The notes beneath the pieces are model-generated. The model did not search any database and had not been told where the DNA came from. It saw nothing but the letters and a program-made list of their open reading frames with translations. A stretch of 49,874 bases of DNA from JBDRFZ01 sp043818395 (GTDB lineage: Bacteria; Patescibacteriota; Patescibacteriia; 2-12-FULL-60-25), in assembly GCA_043818395.1 (NCBI GenBank), contig JBDRFZ010000015.1, positions 1 through 49,874 on the forward strand. The letters run 5' to 3'. A program made the translations under genes and the position numbers. Positions 47,713 through 49,874 of this stretch are shown piece after piece; the stretch's first letter is position 1; the number at the start of each line of letters is the position of its first letter.

Positions 47713-47739
47713 GTCGTCCCGAGCTTGACGAGGGATCTT
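47713..47739. repeat. Half-copy of the palindromic repeat
   Basis: gtcgtcccgagcttgacgag followed by ggatctt is the left arm of the family without a matching right arm nearby. Confidence 0.65.
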
Positions 47740-47760
47740 GTCTCTCTCCTGTCATTGTTT

Positions 47761-47887
47761 GTCGTCCCGAGGGAAGTCGGAGCGACGAGGGATCTTCGAG
47801 TTGAAACAGCTAGCGAAGCGTTATAATTAAATATCAACAAACAACAAAAAGATCCCTCGACTCCGCTTTCGCTGCGCCCAGGACGAC
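47761..47887. repeat. Dispersed palindromic repeat, copy 4
   Basis: Outer arms gtcgtcc (47761-47767) and ggacgac (47881-47887) enclose gagggatctt on the left and aaaaagatccctcgactccg on the right, with a loop of about 50 nt that is A/T rich. It has the same arms as copies 1 and 3 but a longer loop. Confidence 0.75.
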
Positions 47888-47901
47888 AGAGGGGATCATT
47901 T

Positions 47902-47930
47902 CACTCCGCCGCGCTCCGCAGAGGACGACG
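47902..47930. repeat. Right-half copy of the palindromic repeat
   Basis: cactccgccgcgctccgcag followed by aggacgacg matches the right arm (ctccgc...gc...ggacgac) of the neighbouring copies and ends 6 nt before the FecR lipoprotein stop. Confidence 0.55.
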
Positions 47931-47935
47931 AACAA

Positions 47936-48931
47936 TCAAAAAGCATTCAAAGGCGTCGTCGTCGGGCCCTGAAGCTCGCGAAGCGTACCGGTCGGCGCAT
48001 ACTCCCCTTGTGTCACGCCTCTTTCGGGCGGTACGAAGCCGCGCAAAATCTCATCCTTATCCAAACTTTGTTTCAATAAGTCCAGACGCTGTTTCAATTC
48101 ATCAGGAATGATTACGGACACAGCCGGCAACCGCACAGGTTTCTTTGGTCGTTTCAATTTTTCCGGTGGAATTGGATCTGAACTAAAAACATAACCCTTT
48201 TTTTCCTTTTCCGCTTTTTCTAATTTTTTTACCGAATCTTTTAAATTTTTAATATCCGGCTTCGCTCCTTTAGGGGCTTTTATTTTGACACCTTCTCCAG
48301 CCATAAGCGCAACCTTCTGGCGAACAGGTTTTTTTTCTTTTGATTCTACAAAATCTTTCTGCTCTTGCTCGGTCGTTATCTCGATTTCATGATCCGCGAC
48401 TTGAATATCCAAATCATCGCCAATCAAGCTAACGCCGAATGCCGTGCCCCTGACCGTGGCCACGACCCCGTTCGCGGCCACGGAAAATTGTTCTTCACTG
48501 CCTAAAAGTTTTTCCAGACGCGTCCACACACTGCCGGCAAAAAGACGGATTTCCGTAAACAACGCGCCCTGCCCGTTGCTATTGGCTAAAACTAAAAAAT
48601 CCGCCGGCGCTTCGATAAGCGACTCCCCGGCATCCGGATAAAGCATGATAACGCTACCGCTTGTCACATTTACCCGATCTCCCGAATAAAGCGCGGTCCC
48701 GTCTTTTGCCTCGGAACGACTGGCACCGCGCACAATCTCCGCCTGACCGCCGCTGAGATTCAGATAAGCCACTTCTTTTTCTGTTTCGGCATCAATCGCG
48801 GATCCGGTGCTGGTAACCAAAACATTCGTAGGAGCATTCGGTACTCTCACGATCCGCGGACCAATCCGCAAACAACCTGCACCGATAAACGGCAGAATCG
48901 CAAATAGTAAGACAATTTTTTTTATTTTCAT
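47936..48931 (-). CDS. FecR-domain lipoprotein
   Basis: A 331-residue predicted lipoprotein: MKIKKIVLLFAILPFIGAGC ends in the lipobox IGAGC (Cys20). Residues about 55-160 look like a FecR domain: GGQAEIVRG, GTALYSGDRVNVTSGSVIML, LFTEIRLFAGSVWTRLEKLL, SVAANGVVATVRGTAFGV. FecR domains without a sigma regulator are common in exported bacterial proteins and may sense or scaffold. A Lys-rich linker follows (KGAKPDIKNLKDSVKKLEKA) and a Pro-rich end. No ECF sigma factor or TonB receptor lies nearby, so an iron-citrate role is unlikely. It begins 3 nt after the stop of the LRR gene, hence probably one transcript. Confidence 0.82.
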   Translation of the reverse strand: MKIKKIVLLFAILPFIGAGCLRIGPRIVRVPNAPTNVLVTSTGSAIDAETEKEVAYLNLSGGQAEIVRGASRSEAKDGTALYSGDRVNVTSGSVIMLYPDAGESLIEAPADFLVLANSNGQGALFTEIRLFAGSVWTRLEKLLGSEEQFSVAANGVVATVRGTAFGVSLIGDDLDIQVADHEIEITTEQEQKDFVESKEKKPVRQKVALMAGEGVKIKAPKGAKPDIKNLKDSVKKLEKAEKEKKGYVFSSDPIPPEKLKRPKKPVRLPAVSVIIPDELKQRLDLLKQSLDKDEILRGFVPPERGVTQGEYAPTGTLRELQGPTTTPLNAF

Positions 48932-48934
48932 AAT

Positions 48935-49874
48935 TTAATTGATAACTTCAACTCCTCTAGCTACTAAAGCCTCAAATGAGGTGCGAACATCTTGATTGTC
49001 AGGATTGAATGCGTTTCTGCTTACATCTAATCTTTTTAGACTTGGGAAATTTTTCGTTTGAGCGAAAACAAGAATATCTGCCGATTCTAAGCTATTGTAA
49101 CTCAAATCCAATCTAGTGAGTTGTCGTAGATTAGGAGAATCGGCTAAAGCACGGGCACCTTCGGGACCTGGATCATTATCACCTAGATTCAAACTAGTAA
49201 GTTGCTGTAAATTGGGAGAGTCAACTAGAATACGAATATCCTCTGGACCTAAATCATTATCACTCAAATCCAAGCTAGTGAGTTGTCGCAAAATTAGAGA
49301 GTCAGCTAAAGCACGGGCACCTTCGGAGCCTAGATTATTACCACCTAGATTCAAGCTAGTGAGTTGTCGTAGATTAGGAGAGTCGGCTAAAGCACGAACA
49401 CCTTCGGAGCCTAGATGGTTGTCACTCAAATCCAAGCTAGTGAGTTGTCGCAAAATTAGAGAGTCAGCTAAAGCACGAACACCTTCGGGACCTAGATCAT
49501 TACCACCTAGATTCAAGCTAGTGAGTTGCTGTAAATTGGGAGAGTCAACTAGAATACGAATATCCTCTGGACCTAAATCATTACCACCCAAATACAAGCT
49601 AGTGAGTTGTCGTAGATTAGGAGAGTCGGCTAAAGCACGAACACCTTCGGAGCCTAGATTATTACCACCTAGATTCAAACTAGTAAGTTGCTGTAAATTG
49701 GGAGAGTCAACTAAAGCACGGGCACCTTCGGAGCCTAGACGGTTGTAGCTCAAATCCAAGCTAGTGAGTTGTCGTAGATTAGGAGAGTCGGCTAAAGCAC
49801 GAACACCTTCGGAGCCTAGACGGTTGTAGCTCAAATCCAAGCTAGTGAGTTGTCGTAGATTAGGAGAGTCGGCT
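48935..49874 (-). CDS. Leucine-rich-repeat protein, 5' end beyond the window
   Basis: The frame is open to the right edge, so the start is outside the window; an internal TTG should not be taken as the start. At least ten 27-residue LRRs are present, consensus L-D-L-S-Y-N-R-L-G-S-E-G-V-R-A-L-A-D-S-P-N-L-R-Q-L-T-S, related to ribonuclease-inhibitor-type repeats, followed by a degenerate cap (DVSRNAFNPDNQDVRTSFEA). The protein ends GVEVIN with TAA at 48935-48937. Repeats form a curved solenoid that binds ligands, usually proteins. Cellular location cannot be judged without the N-terminus, though the adjacent lipoprotein gene hints at the surface. Confidence 0.82.
   Translation of the reverse strand, partial: ADSPNLRQLTSLDLSYNRLGSEGVRALADSPNLRQLTSLDLSYNRLGSEGARALVDSPNLQQLTSLNLGGNNLGSEGVRALADSPNLRQLTSLYLGGNDLGPEDIRILVDSPNLQQLTSLNLGGNDLGPEGVRALADSLILRQLTSLDLSDNHLGSEGVRALADSPNLRQLTSLNLGGNNLGSEGARALADSLILRQLTSLDLSDNDLGPEDIRILVDSPNLQQLTSLNLGDNDPGPEGARALADSPNLRQLTRLDLSYNSLESADILVFAQTKNFPSLKRLDVSRNAFNPDNQDVRTSFEALVARGVEVIN
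49090..49874 (-). repeat. 81-bp tandem repeats encoding LRRs
   Basis: The string caaatccaagctagtgagtt begins at 49751 and 49832 (81 bp apart) and recurs through the array. Units alternate in a higher-order pattern: the pair with DIRILVDSPNLQQL next to a pair with RALADSLILRQL occurs at least twice. This points to block duplication as well as single-unit expansion. Confidence 0.8.

Noticed and set aside
47936..48931. FecR-type iron-citrate signalling regulator
   Set aside because: The protein has a lipobox instead of a transmembrane anti-sigma arrangement, and there is no sigma factor or TonB receptor in the surroundings.
49090..49874. CRISPR-like regular repeats or a plus-strand repeat protein (about 49116-49748)
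   Set aside because: Period 81 bp coding for LRRs on the minus strand; the plus-strand frame is a mirror of it with an implausible Ser/Arg/Lys-rich composition.

Overview
The window looks like a chromosomal segment of a Patescibacteria (Candidate Phyla Radiation) bacterium. This is inferred from a core set with no metabolic operons, a Gram-positive-like type IV pilus cluster without a secretin, surface proteins carrying GW-type (G-W-x-W-S...G-W-I-S) motifs, VirB2/TrbC-like membrane hairpins fused to huge ectodomains, a CheY-like protein embedded in the pilus operon, and many short intergenic palindromes. TGA is a genuine stop here (it ends dgkA, pilO and others in ATGA overlaps), so the TGA=Gly lineages (Absconditabacteria, Gracilibacteria) are unlikely. 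The exact lineage cannot be resolved from the sequence alone.

Layout. 1-3.5 kb: a tandem repeat resembling an insertion-sequence end, a tRNA-Asp, a protease-like lipoprotein, and then three consecutive small genes that are each broken (in-frame TGA, a frameshift, in-frame TAG). 3.5-6.7 kb (minus strand): nrdR-htrA-pyk, tightly packed. 6.8-25.9 kb (minus): one long chain of nine co-directional genes. It begins with two proteins that start with a VirB2/TrbC-like double membrane hairpin (629 aa and a giant 3609 aa), followed by three membrane-anchored proteins, then ybeY, dgkA, ftsA and ftsZ. Most junctions overlap by 4 nt, so the surface proteins appear translationally coupled to cell-division genes. 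26-28.2 kb: a WD40-repeat protein and, on the plus strand, a helical-repeat protein with its own promoter and terminator.

28.4-42.0 kb (minus) is a full type IV pilus locus. In transcription order it is: GW-motif surface protein, pilM, pilN, pilO, small pilP-position protein, pilB, a CheY-like regulator, pilC, major pilin pilA (with its own promoter, 5'UTR hairpin and terminator), a second pilin, prepilin peptidase pilD, and four minor-pilin-like genes. No pilT is present in the window. The presumed promoters of the operon and of pilA share an 11-bp TTTATCCACAG element (a perfect DnaA-box sequence) at nearly the same distance from a TGCTAYACT extended -10.

42.2-46.5 kb (minus) carries RNase HI, RecJ, a 32-residue membrane peptide and LepA. 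46.7-47.5 kb (plus) carries a Cys-rich lipoprotein of unknown function. A 400-bp cluster of palindromic repeats follows, then a FecR-domain lipoprotein and a leucine-rich-repeat protein that runs off the right edge. The palindrome family also occurs at 30.5 and 42.1 kb.

The main theme is cell-surface and attachment machinery (pili, giant Cys-rich adhesin-like proteins, lipoproteins, WD40 and LRR repeat proteins) interleaved with division and core housekeeping genes, as would suit an organism living on other cells. That ecological reading is inference.
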